Source of the DNA: Acidobacteriota bacterium
GTDB lineage: Bacteria; Acidobacteriota; Thermoanaerobaculia; Multivoradales; Multivoraceae
Assembly (NCBI GenBank): GCA_029263415.1
Contig: JAJCXN010000044.1
Coordinates: 62,001-126,000, forward strand
DNA: 64,000 nt
Direction: 5' to 3'
Shown here: positions 19,300 to 26,675 of the stretch, in pieces
Layout of the letters: every line of letters starts with the position of its first letter
Position numbering within the stretch: the first letter of the stretch is position 1
Made by a program: the position numbers and the translations under genes
The notes under the pieces: generated by a model
Told to the model about the DNA's origin: nothing
The model's input: only the letters and a program-made list of their open reading frames with translations
Databases searched by the model: none

Positions 19300-19381
19300 T
19301 CGGGGCCAGAGCAGGACACGCTGGTCGACGCCGACGCCGATATCAAGAGACGAGGGCCGGCTCCGCAGTCCCCATCGACAG

Positions 19382-19451
19382 CGACCTCGACCTCGACCTC
19401 GACCTCGACCTCGACCTCGACCTCGACCTCGACCTCGACCTCGACCTCGAC
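19382..19451 (+). repeat. Hexanucleotide microsatellite (CGACCT)n
   Basis: Eleven perfect CGACCT units plus a partial one, with no interruptions, between repeat copies 1 and 3. Perfect repetition suggests recent expansion or contraction by slippage. In a forward frame it would encode Asp-Leu repeats, but no gene is supported there. Confidence 0.95.
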
Positions 19452-19551
19452 AGAACGATCCCCGGTACCGGAACGAAAGCGCCCAGTACCAACGAGTTCT
19501 CAAGCCGAGACGCGGAGCGCGAGGAGGATAAGGGCCCATCTGTGGGGGCTC

Positions 19552-19790
19552 CACTTCCCACACTCGGCAAACCCTTCCCCCTCTGCCACTACGCCCCTAC
19601 ATTCCGCGATCGGACGCGCTGTCCTGCCCAACTTCACTAGCGACGAAGGCGGTGGAGGCTTCCCCCGAGTCGGCAGCCTGTGCCACGGGGGCTTGGCACC
19701 GAGGTGCCCTTCACAAACGCGCTTGAGGCCCGCCACGCTGCGGGCGACGAGTACGCAGGCAAGGCCCGCTACCCGCTCAAGGGAAGGCCG
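19552..19790 (-). repeat. Intergenic repeat element, copy 3 (diverged, partial)
   Basis: In plus-strand reading this aligns with copy 2. Shared landmarks are CTTCCCAC[T/A]CTCGGCAA, CTTCACTAGCGACGAAGGCGG, CCCTTCA[A/C]ACA and GCGGGCGAC, but with many substitutions and without the two hairpins. It is inverted relative to copy 1, so copies 1 and 3 face each other around the CGACCT array. Confidence 0.65.
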
Positions 19791-19916
19791 CGGGCGGCAC
19801 CAACGAGGGCGGCTCACCGTCCTGAGTACGCTGAATTGTGGGAACAGAGCAGTCTTGAGCTAGAGCTGAGGAACTCGCGGCGGCTAGGACAAGAAGAGTG
19901 ATCGAAAGAATGCGCA

Positions 19917-20567
19917 TCAATCAACCAGCCCTGGAGGCGCCTTCACCAACGTGGTCCAATCGACTCCTGATACGTGCTGATCGCCTCCCAACGGGTAGCC
20001 GAGAGCCTCTTCCTTCACAAAGACCATGTGCCCTGGTGCAGCCCACATTCCCTCCGAGGGCCACATGTACTCGTACGGTGCCAGCAGGGTGTCACCGAGC
20101 TCCGGTAAACGATTCAGTCGAACCTGAGAACAAACCGTGTAGGACGATCCGATGGTGATCTGGACACCGGGAAGCAGGAGCAAAAAGTCGTCCTTGCCTC
20201 GCTCGGTGGGCGAGACCTCTAACAGGAGCACCGGCCGTCTATTGTGCAGTCCTAGTTGAATTCCCTCCACGGAAACAACCGCGAACTCCTTCGCTTTCGG
20301 CCAGTCTTGGCCTAGGCGCACTCCACCCACCACACCGTCGCAGGACCTCCCAACTCCACCAGCAATAGAAACAGCCGATTGAGTTTCCTGCCCCGTTCCA
20401 ACCTCGGAAGCCGTCGAGTGGGCGAAGTTCGAAAACAGGTCGTTAACCGTTTGCTGATCAAGAGTTGGGCCGAGTGGCTGCCAGTACTGAAACTCTTGCG
20501 GAAGATCTGGCATCGCGCAAGAGAAAAGGCAGCTAGCGGAAAGCAGTGTTGCAACAAGTCGAAACAT
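19917..20567 (-). CDS. Predicted lipoprotein of unknown function
   Basis: A 216-residue orphan inside the repeat island. MFRLVATLLSASCLFSCAMP is a typical lipoprotein signal with a lipobox ending in Cys (LFSC). The mature part contains SIAGGVGRSCDGVVGGVRLG, RRPVLLLEVSPTERGKDDF and LLAPYEYMWPSEGMWAAP. I do not recognise the family. I chose the inner ATG at 20567 over one at 20591 because it opens the signal peptide directly. No partner gene is adjacent; it appears to be carried in the island. Confidence 0.65.
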   Translation of the reverse strand: MFRLVATLLSASCLFSCAMPDLPQEFQYWQPLGPTLDQQTVNDLFSNFAHSTASEVGTGQETQSAVSIAGGVGRSCDGVVGGVRLGQDWPKAKEFAVVSVEGIQLGLHNRRPVLLLEVSPTERGKDDFLLLLPGVQITIGSSYTVCSQVRLNRLPELGDTLLAPYEYMWPSEGMWAAPGHMVFVKEEALGYPLGGDQHVSGVDWTTLVKAPPGLVD

Positions 20568-20679
20568 CGAAGCCCCCAGAATGTGGTGCAAGAATGTAGT
20601 GCCGTCTCGGCTGACAGACGGTAGTAGAGAAACCTAGAGCGAACCGCCTCGCGACTAGCACCAACGTCAGCATAGCTAG

Positions 20680-21091
20680 CTACCCCACCTTCTGAAAATT
20701 CTCGAACACCAACTCACGCCAAAGCTCTCAAGAAGCCCCATCGGCTTCCCTTTCAGGTTCGTCCACTCGAACTCGAAGAGGTTCTCCTGGAGCAACTCCT
20801 CGGCCGAGGCAAGGAGAAACAAGTTTGCTGCGACTTCAGCAACGCAGCGCTGAGCAGCCTTCCTGAGGAGGCTTGCGATCCTGCCCGGGTTCTGGGGGTC
20901 GATCGCAAACAGAATCTGCGGTTAACGAAGGCTAGGCGATGGTCGAGGTTCCCCGCTGTTGATGCTCCCTGAGCCTCGGCCTTGTCCCGGTTGACCCAAT
21001 GCACATTCGACTCGTGGTAGAGCACGAGCGTCTTCGTGATCGTCGACTTGTAGAGGTTGGAGGATGGAATTGCTCCGTGCCTCGCCACCAC
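20680..21091 (-). pseudogene. Decayed gene remnant with a frameshift
   Basis: On the minus strand one frame gives TLVLYHESNVHWVNRDKAEA and LDHRLAFVN up to about 20930. The adjacent frame then gives QILFAIDPQNPGRIASLLRK, LFLLASAEELLQENLFEFEW and LKGKPMGLLESFGVSW before a stop near 20680. Both halves have natural-looking composition, while each frame becomes Ser/Arg-rich on the far side of the junction. This suggests a frameshifted gene near 20930. I cannot identify the family. The parent start is not clear, and the remnant may also be truncated. Confidence 0.45.
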
Positions 21092-21216
21092 TCTAGAACT
21101 AGCAAACGGGCTTCTATGTCAGCTTGGCTATGGGCAACGACCGTTCAATGTACATCCTCGTCGAGGGAAGCGCCCTGAGCGCTACCACCAGAGTTCGCTG
21201 CTAGCTGAAGGCCCGA

Positions 21217-21233
21217 GTTTGGCGCAGCCAAAC
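21217..21233 (+). other. Short conserved hairpin in repeat copy 2
   Basis: GTTTGGC and GCCAAAC pair around GCA. It is the counterpart of 19282-19299 with a changed loop. Confidence 0.7.
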
Positions 21234-21253
21234 CGACCTCCGGAACACTTGGC

Positions 21254-21309
21254 CTGGGCTGCGTGGACGGAGCCCTCACCCCCTTGTGGGTTTCGTTCAC
21301 GCAGCCCAG
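21254..21309 (+). other. Long-loop hairpin in repeat copy 2
   Basis: CTGGGCTGCGTG and CACGCAGCCCAG pair perfectly around 32 bases, as in copy 1 (19201-19256); the arms are identical in both copies. Confidence 0.75.
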
Positions 21310-21619
21310 GCCTCCCACTTCCCACTCTCGGCAAGACCTCTCCCCCTTTGCCACCGCATCCCTAGATGCCCAGATCGCAATCGCCGCACGACCCAGCTTC
21401 ACTAGCGACGAAGGCGGTGAGGGCGTCCCCGACGGGGGCAGCTCGCGAGGGAGCCCTTCAACACAACACTTCGAGAAGCACACCGCGCCGCGGGCGACTG
21501 AGTGGCAGGCAAGGCCCCGCCTAGCCGCTCGAGACAAGGTCGCAGCCGGTGCCCCCAGAGGGGATCCCGATCCGCCGAAAGGAGCGAAGACGCACCACGC
21601 TCATGCTGTGCTTACTCGC

Positions 21620-21718
21620 AGCGCCCTGAGCGCCATCAGCGCCATCAGCGCCATCAGCGCCATCAGCGCCATCAGCGCCATCAGCGCCATCAGCGCCATC
21701 AGCGCCATCAGCGCCAGA
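21620..21718 (+). repeat. 9-base tandem array (AGCGCCATC)n directly after the envC-like gene
   Basis: Nine perfect AGCGCCATC units (21629-21709) are flanked by imperfect units AGCGCCCTG and AGCGCCAGA. There are no spacers, so it is not CRISPR. Read on the minus strand it would encode Gly-Ala-Asp repeats, but the envC-like stop lies just before it. Confidence 0.95.
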
Positions 21719-21720
21719 AA

Positions 21721-23043
21721 CTACCCCCCACCACTCAACCACCCCAAAGGATCCTCCGGCACCCTCCCCACCCTCAACTCAAAGTACACCTCCCGCCCAG
21801 CCACCCCAACCCGATCCCCCAACGTCAAAATATCCCCCTCCCCAACCACCGCATCCGCCAATCCCGAGTACATCGTCAACGCATCCCGACTATGCTGCAA
21901 CACCACCACCAACCCAACATCCCTGAACTGCCCCGAATACACAACCCGCCCTGGATACACCGCCCTCACAGCAGTCCCAACCTGAGTCCCGATCGCAATC
22001 CCGTTGTGCGGCACTAACGTCCCATACTGAGCATCTCGATACGGACCAAACCGCCGTCCCAACCGCCCTTGAATCGGCCAATCCAAAGCCCCCTTGAAGT
22101 CCTCGATCGGCAAACCCCCAAGGCCGCCCTGCCCTTCAGCAGCAAGAATCTCCAGCAATCGGTTCATTCGATCGTGCCGACTCTTGACTCCAGACAACCG
22201 AAGCTCGATGTCGCTTCGACGCTGAGCAAGCGCTGCCAACGCAGCAGTCTCTTCTCTGCGACGCGCGGCCAGCCGAGCACTCACTTGACGCTGCTGATCG
22301 AGCCACGACCGCGCAGCCTGCTTGCGTCGCTCAAGTTCCTCTCTGGCCATAGCAGCTTGCTTCCGGTTCGCTTCGAGCTCGGCCATTGCGTCCGCGTCCT
22401 GCCGCACCACCGCCCGCAGCAACCGCAGTCCAGCCAACGGATCCGGCCGATCCCCAACCGAGCGCACGTCGATGTCAGCCTGAGCAGCTCCCACCACAGC
22501 GCTCGCACGATCAGCAACAGCATTTCGGCTGAGCGAGAAGAACATGCGCAAGTTGCCCCAACGACCAAGTTGGTAAAGCCGCCGCGACCGCTGCCGCAAG
22601 CGCTCGAGAAGCACAACGTGTTCGCCGTCCAGGGTCGCTAGTTGGCGCTCTGCCACGCCAACCCCGTCGAGCGCCTCAGCCAAGGCAGCCTGAGCCTCGC
22701 GAACACGAAGCTGTTGCACTTCGAGCGCTTTTCGCAAACGACCGACCCTGCCGACAACATCGTCGGACTGGGCACTCACTCGTTCGAACTCGACCCTGAG
22801 TTCTGCCAGCTCAAGCCGCAGAGCACCAAGCGATTGCTGGCGCGCCTGCTCGCGATCGGTGCTGCGCCCCTGAGCGCGACCGACGCTGGGACCAGTGAGC
22901 CCTGAGCTGAGCACGACCGTTCCGACCAGTGCTAGAGCGCAGAAAAGCCGCGCGGGATTCCCACGCGGCTCCATGGCTATTGATCGCTTGCGCATCAACC
23001 GCTGAGGTCTCAGGCGACGAGCGATCACGACCACTCTTTTCAT
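21721..23043 (-). CDS. EnvC-like murein hydrolase activator (coiled coil plus degenerate LytM/M23 domain)
   Basis: A 440-residue exported protein with a signal segment (LFCALALVGTVVLSSGL), then a long coiled coil at about 70-310 (LAELRVEFERVSAQ; AELEANRKQAAMAREELERR). The C-terminal LytM domain starts at about 335 (LDWPIQGRLGRRFGPYRD). In active M23 enzymes zinc is held by HxxxD and HxH. Here the sites read HNGIAI, MYSGL and EVYFELR, so most ligands are missing. That is the pattern of E. coli EnvC, which activates amidases rather than cutting wall itself. The gene order envC-ctp-yibQ supports this. The start is uncertain (three ATGs in the first 25 codons). Confidence 0.87.
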   Translation of the reverse strand: MKRVVVIARRLRPQRLMRKRSIAMEPRGNPARLFCALALVGTVVLSSGLTGPSVGRAQGRSTDREQARQQSLGALRLELAELRVEFERVSAQSDDVVGRVGRLRKALEVQQLRVREAQAALAEALDGVGVAERQLATLDGEHVVLLERLRQRSRRLYQLGRWGNLRMFFSLSRNAVADRASAVVGAAQADIDVRSVGDRPDPLAGLRLLRAVVRQDADAMAELEANRKQAAMAREELERRKQAARSWLDQQRQVSARLAARRREETAALAALAQRRSDIELRLSGVKSRHDRMNRLLEILAAEGQGGLGGLPIEDFKGALDWPIQGRLGRRFGPYRDAQYGTLVPHNGIAIGTQVGTAVRAVYPGRVVYSGQFRDVGLVVVLQHSRDALTMYSGLADAVVGEGDILTLGDRVGVAGREVYFELRVGRVPEDPLGWLSGGG

Positions 23044-23112
23044 TTGTCTAGCGGCAGCCTCTGACCGATCAGATCTAAACCGATCGCAGGAGTACTGCCA
23101 TGCCGAAGCCCA

Positions 23113-23451
23113 CTATTGATAGGAGGCGACGGCCTCTTCCTCGTCATCGAGGATGTCAAGCACGGTGACTAACTGGGTGATCTGCAGGATGTCGGACACC
23201 CGGGGCGGAATCCCATACAACCGGAGCTTGCCGCCCTTGTTGGTGACGGTGGTATACGCCGCAACGATCTCACCGATGCCCGATGAATCCATGGTCGAGA
23301 CATCTTCCATGTTGAGCAAGATGTTGTTGTTGCCGCCTTCAAGAGCCGCCTCGACCGCATCACGCACTGCCACGTCGCCTACGCCGATCGTGATCTTGCC
23401 CTTGAGGTCGAGGATAGTGACCCCGTCGCGTTCTCGTGTTTCGATCTTCAT
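23113..23451 (-). CDS. STAS-domain anti-sigma factor antagonist
   Basis: A 112-residue single-domain SpoIIAA/RsbV-like protein. It has IKTRERDGVTIL-type strands (here MKIETRERDGVTILDLKGKI), and the switch-Ser segment STMDSSGIGEIVAAYTTV with the phosphorylatable Ser kept. The C-terminus is acidic (DDEEEAVAS). It overlaps the upstream RsbW-like kinase gene by four bases, so the pair is translationally coupled. In partner switching the unphosphorylated form binds the kinase and frees its client. The PP2C phosphatase at 27906 is a plausible third member. Confidence 0.92.
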   Translation of the reverse strand: MKIETRERDGVTILDLKGKITIGVGDVAVRDAVEAALEGGNNNILLNMEDVSTMDSSGIGEIVAAYTTVTNKGGKLRLYGIPPRVSDILQITQLVTVLDILDDEEEAVASYQ

Positions 23452-23921
23452 TCTAGATTTCCTCCCGCGTTGTCCTCTGCAGAACCAGTTGCTTCGCTAC
23501 CCAACTTCTTGTTCAGCGTCACAATGGTACCCCCAGTGGGACCAAAGCTGTATTCAATGTCGTCCATAAAGCGCTTCATGTAGAAGATTCCCCGACCGCT
23601 CGGTTTGAGCAGATTGTCGGGATTGAGCGGGTCGGCCACTTGCGATGGATCAAACCCCTCACCGTCATCTGCGATCTGAATTCTGAGCGCTCCATTCGAA
23701 ACACCCAGGTCGACGGTGACCTGTTTTTCAGGATCCTGCTTGTTACCGTGCTTGATGGCGTTCGCCACCGCTTCTCGAACGGCAATGCCAATCCAATAGC
23801 GGCTATCGTCATCGAGCTGCAAGCGTGAAAGAGAATCTTCCAACACCGCTTGTACAAGCTCGATGTTCTCGAATTGGCTGTCAATCGACAGCTTGACGTC
23901 GGCGATCTGGGTTTCCGTCAT
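23448..23921 (-). CDS. RsbW/SpoIIAB-like serine kinase (GHKL ATPase)
   Basis: A 157-residue ATP-binding protein. The N box is REAVANAIKHGNK, the G1 box is IADDGEGFDPS and the G2 box is GRGIFYMKRFMDD. These are the marks of anti-sigma/anti-anti-sigma kinases. It directly precedes and overlaps the STAS gene. No sigma factor of the SigB/SigF type is next to it, so the client may be a response-regulator-type or another protein elsewhere. Confidence 0.92.
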   Translation of the reverse strand: MTETQIADVKLSIDSQFENIELVQAVLEDSLSRLQLDDDSRYWIGIAVREAVANAIKHGNKQDPEKQVTVDLGVSNGALRIQIADDGEGFDPSQVADPLNPDNLLKPSGRGIFYMKRFMDDIEYSFGPTGGTIVTLNKKLGSEATGSAEDNAGGNLE

Positions 23922-24089
23922 AGTCGGTGGGCGATCTTATCAGGACAGCAAACACCGTAGATAGCTCCAAACAGGTTTCGCCCCCAAGCATCCACGGCGA
24001 ACCCAGCTATCCACTTCCGTCAATACGAACGACCACCGATTGGTATTCGCAGCAGGTCGCTTCTGAGCGCATGGATCAACCGCACAAGC

Positions 24090-24929
24090 TCACGTCATGA
24101 CCCGCAGAGCGGCGGGAATCAAGACCAATAGCTGTACCGCGTCGAACACGAAGTGGGCAGTGATCGAAGCCCAAACGTTGCCGCGCCAGCGAGCTAGGAA
24201 GGCAAAACCCACTGACAGCAGACTGATGCCGATCAACAAGAAGGGCTGGCCATAGGACATATGGGCCAAGACGAAGAGCGCCGAAGAAGGCCAAATGCCA
24301 ATCCGCGGCTGAAGGAAACCGCGAAAGAACACTTCCTCCACCACCCCCGCTGAAACAGCGATCATCAAGCGGAGCGGTATCGACAACGAGGCCATCCAGA
24401 CGATCGTCTGGGGTACTTCTTGTGGCAACGCCTCTCCGCCGCCCAAAACGGTCACCAGCATGCCGATCGCAGTGACCAAGACCAGCACCGCAACCCAGCC
24501 GACGATTCCTAGACCCAGGCCCAAGAGCACTTCACCGCCAACATTGGGCGTTGCTAAACCGAACTGCTGGACCCACTCCTTCGACAACCGGCCACGCATC
24601 TGGGGGAGCCCGCCAAAGCCGAGTAGATACCAAGCGCTCAAGACCCCGACCAGCATCCAGTGGACCCAGAACAACTGCCAGGTCGGAACCTGGCTCAGGT
24701 CGGTCTCCACCTCCACACCGAACATCGCGACCGCTTGAAAGACGGTCAAGAACAAGACGATCGAGAACAAGAAGAGGAAGGAAGCTCGACGCGGTCCGGC
24801 CGAGAGCCCCGCAGTATCGAGAAACCCTGGCGCCTGCAGTCGGCGACGGACACCAGCGAAGTCGATGGCCCACGCGGTGGCAGCTGCCAACAAGATTGGG
24901 AGCAACAAGCGAAAGAGAAGATCTGTCAT
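24090..24929 (-). CDS. CPBP-family intramembrane metalloprotease
   Basis: A 279-residue polytopic membrane protein with about seven hydrophobic segments. The family (Rce1/CAAX-like, ABI) motifs are present: VVEEVFFRGFLQPRIG (EExxxR), LFVLAHMSYGQPF (the FxxxH-like motif) and ASITAHFVFDAVQLL (HxxxD/N-like). Substrates of bacterial CPBP proteins are mostly unknown. It is isolated between the RsbW-like gene and the divergent glpX. Confidence 0.87.
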   Translation of the reverse strand: MTDLLFRLLLPILLAAATAWAIDFAGVRRRLQAPGFLDTAGLSAGPRRASFLFLFSIVLFLTVFQAVAMFGVEVETDLSQVPTWQLFWVHWMLVGVLSAWYLLGFGGLPQMRGRLSKEWVQQFGLATPNVGGEVLLGLGLGIVGWVAVLVLVTAIGMLVTVLGGGEALPQEVPQTIVWMASLSIPLRLMIAVSAGVVEEVFFRGFLQPRIGIWPSSALFVLAHMSYGQPFLLIGISLLSVGFAFLARWRGNVWASITAHFVFDAVQLLVLIPAALRVMT

Positions 24930-25060
24930 TTGAGCATGCTACGGAAAATTCATGGCCAACACGCGAACTAGGGCGCACACACCGACTTTTGGTGGCCAGG
25001 CTGCCATACACTTCGATCGAATCTTGAGCACCACCTACAGAACCTGAAGCGAGCTTTCTA

Positions 25061-26068
25061 GTGAGTAACGACGCCAACGAAACCAGCCAGGCTACTGCCG
25101 AACGAGAGACCCTGGAGCAAGCCTTCATCCAGGTCACCGAAGACGCGGCCGTCGCTGCAGCCCACACCATGGGTTACGGTAAGCGCGACCATTCCGACCA
25201 TGTCGCGGTCGAGGCGATGAGAGAGCGATTGAGCCAACTACCGCTCCGGGCCAAGGTGGTCATCGGCGAAGGTGAACGTGATCAAGCGCCCATGCTCTAC
25301 GTCGGCGAGGAGATCGTGGGTGACGAGAACGGCCTCGCATTCGACCTCGCGGTCGATCCACTCGAGGGCACCAACCTGTGCGCCACGGGAGCTCCAGGCG
25401 CAGTCGCAGTGCTCGCAGCTTCTGAGCCGGGCGGCCTCCTGCACGCGCCGGACGTCTACATGGACAAAATCGTCGTAGGCCCCACTGCCAGCGGCAGGGT
25501 GCATCTCGACGCTCCGGTCGCTGAGAACCTTCGTAACATCGCCGACGCCTTCAAGCGCGATGTCGAAGATCTAGTGGTGGTTGTACTCGAACGCGACCGG
25601 CACGAAGAGCTAATCAACGACATTCGTAGCGCCGGTGCCCGTATCCAGCTGATTGGTGACGGGGACCTGTCTGCCGCAGTGTCCGCGGCAGTGCGTGGCA
25701 CCGGCATTCACGCTGTCATGGGCACCGGGGGTGCACCTGAGGGCGTGATCACGGCGGCCGCAATGCGATGCTTAGGCGGCGAGATTCAAGCGCGACTGGT
25801 CGCTCTTGACGAAGGCCAGGAGCAGCGCCTGTCGGCACTTGGCATCACCGACACCGACCGCATCCTGAGCACCAAGGACCTCGCGCCCGGCAAGCGCATC
25901 GTGTTCTCGTGCAGCGGAGTGACCGATGGTGAACTGCTCCGAGGCGTTCGCTTCTTCGGAGGTGGCTCTCGCACGTCGACCCTCTTCATGTCTTTGTGCG
26001 CTCGAACCATCCGGTTCGTGGACACCATCCAACGTGACGAATCCGACCACGTCGTGAGCTTCTACTAG
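25061..26068 (+). CDS. glpX: Class II fructose-1,6-bisphosphatase (GlpX)
   Basis: It hydrolyses fructose 1,6-bisphosphate to fructose 6-phosphate in gluconeogenesis. The 335-residue protein shows the lithium-sensitive phosphatase metal sites: [19 protein letters not shown] and [14 protein letters not shown]. It also has [29 protein letters not shown] and [12 protein letters not shown], typical of GlpX. The length is normal. A 20-base gap to dcd suggests co-transcription. Confidence 0.95.
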   Translation: MSNDANETSQATAERETLEQAFIQVTEDAAVAAAHTMGYGKRDHSDHVAVEAMRERLSQLPLRAKVVIGEGERDQAPMLYVGEEIVGDENGLAFDLAVDPLEGTNLCATGAPGAVAVLAASEPGGLLHAPDVYMDKIVVGPTASGRVHLDAPVAENLRNIADAFKRDVEDLVVVVLERDRHEELINDIRSAGARIQLIGDGDLSAAVSAAVRGTGIHAVMGTGGAPEGVITAAAMRCLGGEIQARLVALDEGQEQRLSALGITDTDRILSTKDLAPGKRIVFSCSGVTDGELLRGVRFFGGGSRTSTLFMSLCARTIRFVDTIQRDESDHVVSFY

Positions 26069-26088
26069 GCTCTGGTTTCCCCGTCTAA

Positions 26089-26577
26089 ATGATCAAACCC
26101 GACCACTGGATCCACGCTTGGGGCGAAAGCGGAGGCGTCGAGCCGTTCGAACCAGACCAAGTCAACTCGGCCAGCTACGACGTCCGTGTCAGCGATCACT
26201 GGATCTGCCCAACTCGCGATCCCGAAGAGTTCAAAGCACCGTCGGTCAAGCTGTTTCCCGGGGAGGTCGTGCTGGCTTGCACTCATGAATGGGTCAAGAT
26301 TCCCCGCGATGTAGCCTGTGACCTCAAGCTAAAGTCGACCCTCGGCCGCTTGTGGATCAACCACTCGCTGGCTGGCTGGTGCGATCCCGGGTTCGAGGGC
26401 GACATCACTCTTGAGCTTCAGAATCTCGGGCCGATTCCATTTGTTCTGGAGGCCAACCGCCGCATCGCCCAACTGATCTTCATGGCGATGGAGTCTGAAC
26501 CCGCTGTCGCCTACGGCGAGCCGGGCTCGTCTAGCCACTACCAAGGTCAACGCGGCACCACTCCGGCGAGGACCTAG
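26089..26577 (+). CDS. dcd: dCTP deaminase-like protein
   Basis: A 162-residue member of the dCTP deaminase/dUTPase trimer family, which supplies dUTP for dTMP synthesis. Catalytic and binding segments are present: NSASYDVRV, LKSTLGRLWI (Ser/Arg of the active site), GWCDPGFEGDITLELQN (the Glu) and RRIAQLIFMAME. The C-terminal SSHYQGQRGTTPART lid is typical. It is about 25-30 residues shorter than E. coli Dcd, with the N-terminal alpha-helix reduced (starts MIKPDHWIHAWG). Bifunctional deaminase/dUTPase activity cannot be excluded. Confidence 0.87.
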   Translation: MIKPDHWIHAWGESGGVEPFEPDQVNSASYDVRVSDHWICPTRDPEEFKAPSVKLFPGEVVLACTHEWVKIPRDVACDLKLKSTLGRLWINHSLAGWCDPGFEGDITLELQNLGPIPFVLEANRRIAQLIFMAMESEPAVAYGEPGSSSHYQGQRGTTPART

Positions 26578-26675
26578 GTGATCTGTATCACCCGCATGAG
26601 TTCTTCGTTTCTCAACACTGGCAGCGCGAAGACGAATGCTGTCCGACCCAGCCTCGGCCTGACGTTGTCCACACC

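Larger units (their letters stand above)
18823..19307 (+). repeat. Intergenic repeat element, copy 1
   Basis: About 485 bases that align over nearly their whole length with the reverse complement of 21210-21718. Shared landmarks, in order, are: the 9-base array; GCACAGCATGAGC; GTCTTCGCTCCTTTCGGCGG; CTCGCGAGCTGCCCCCG (CTTCGCGAGC here); GACGCCCTCACCGCCTTCG; ATCTAGGGATGCGGTGGC; and two hairpins (19201-19256, 19282-19299). Copy 1 also has an internal imperfect 19-base duplication (18955-18973 and 18991-19009) absent from copy 2. No transposase or clear terminal inverted repeats are seen. Confidence 0.85.
18686..19916. other. Left half of a non-coding repeat island
   Basis: There is no convincing gene between the S41 start and the lipoprotein stop. 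The stretch holds repeat copy 1 (18823-19307), a hexanucleotide array (19382-19451) and the more diverged copy 3 (19552-19790). Open frames exist on both strands but translate to low-complexity or Pro/Arg/Ser-rich sequence and change frame between copies, so they are not called. Together with 20568-21720 it separates the envC-like and S41 genes. Confidence 0.75.
21210..21718 (-). repeat. Intergenic repeat element, copy 2 (inverted relative to copy 1)
   Basis: The reverse complement of 21210-21718 follows copy 1 landmark by landmark, with most positions identical by eye. The main differences are the tandem array (unit and copy number), small indels, and loss of the 19-base duplication seen in copy 1. 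The element ends two bases from the envC-like stop codon and is about 1.9 kb from copy 1. Confidence 0.85.
20568..21720. other. Right half of the repeat island
   Basis: Between the lipoprotein start and the envC-like stop there is no intact gene. It contains a frameshifted gene remnant (20680-21091), repeat copy 2 (21210-21718) and its 9-base array, which starts two bases from the envC-like stop codon. Confidence 0.7.

Noticed and set aside
18723-19863. Several overlapping open frames on both strands in the repeat island, up to about 300 codons
   Set aside because: They are composed of repeat units and Arg/Pro/Ser-rich sequence, switch frame between element copies and show no ribosome-binding sites or known motifs.
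21620-21718. Tandem array considered as a CRISPR
   Set aside because: Units are 9 bases long and contiguous with no spacers, and no cas genes occur in the window.
26578-26675. Natural-looking in-frame sequence before the DUF4388 start (HPHEFFVSQHWQREDE)
   Set aside because: No start codon is available in that frame after the dcd stop, and DUF4388 proteins normally begin at the ISGNLQ-type motif, so the ATG at 26676 is kept.
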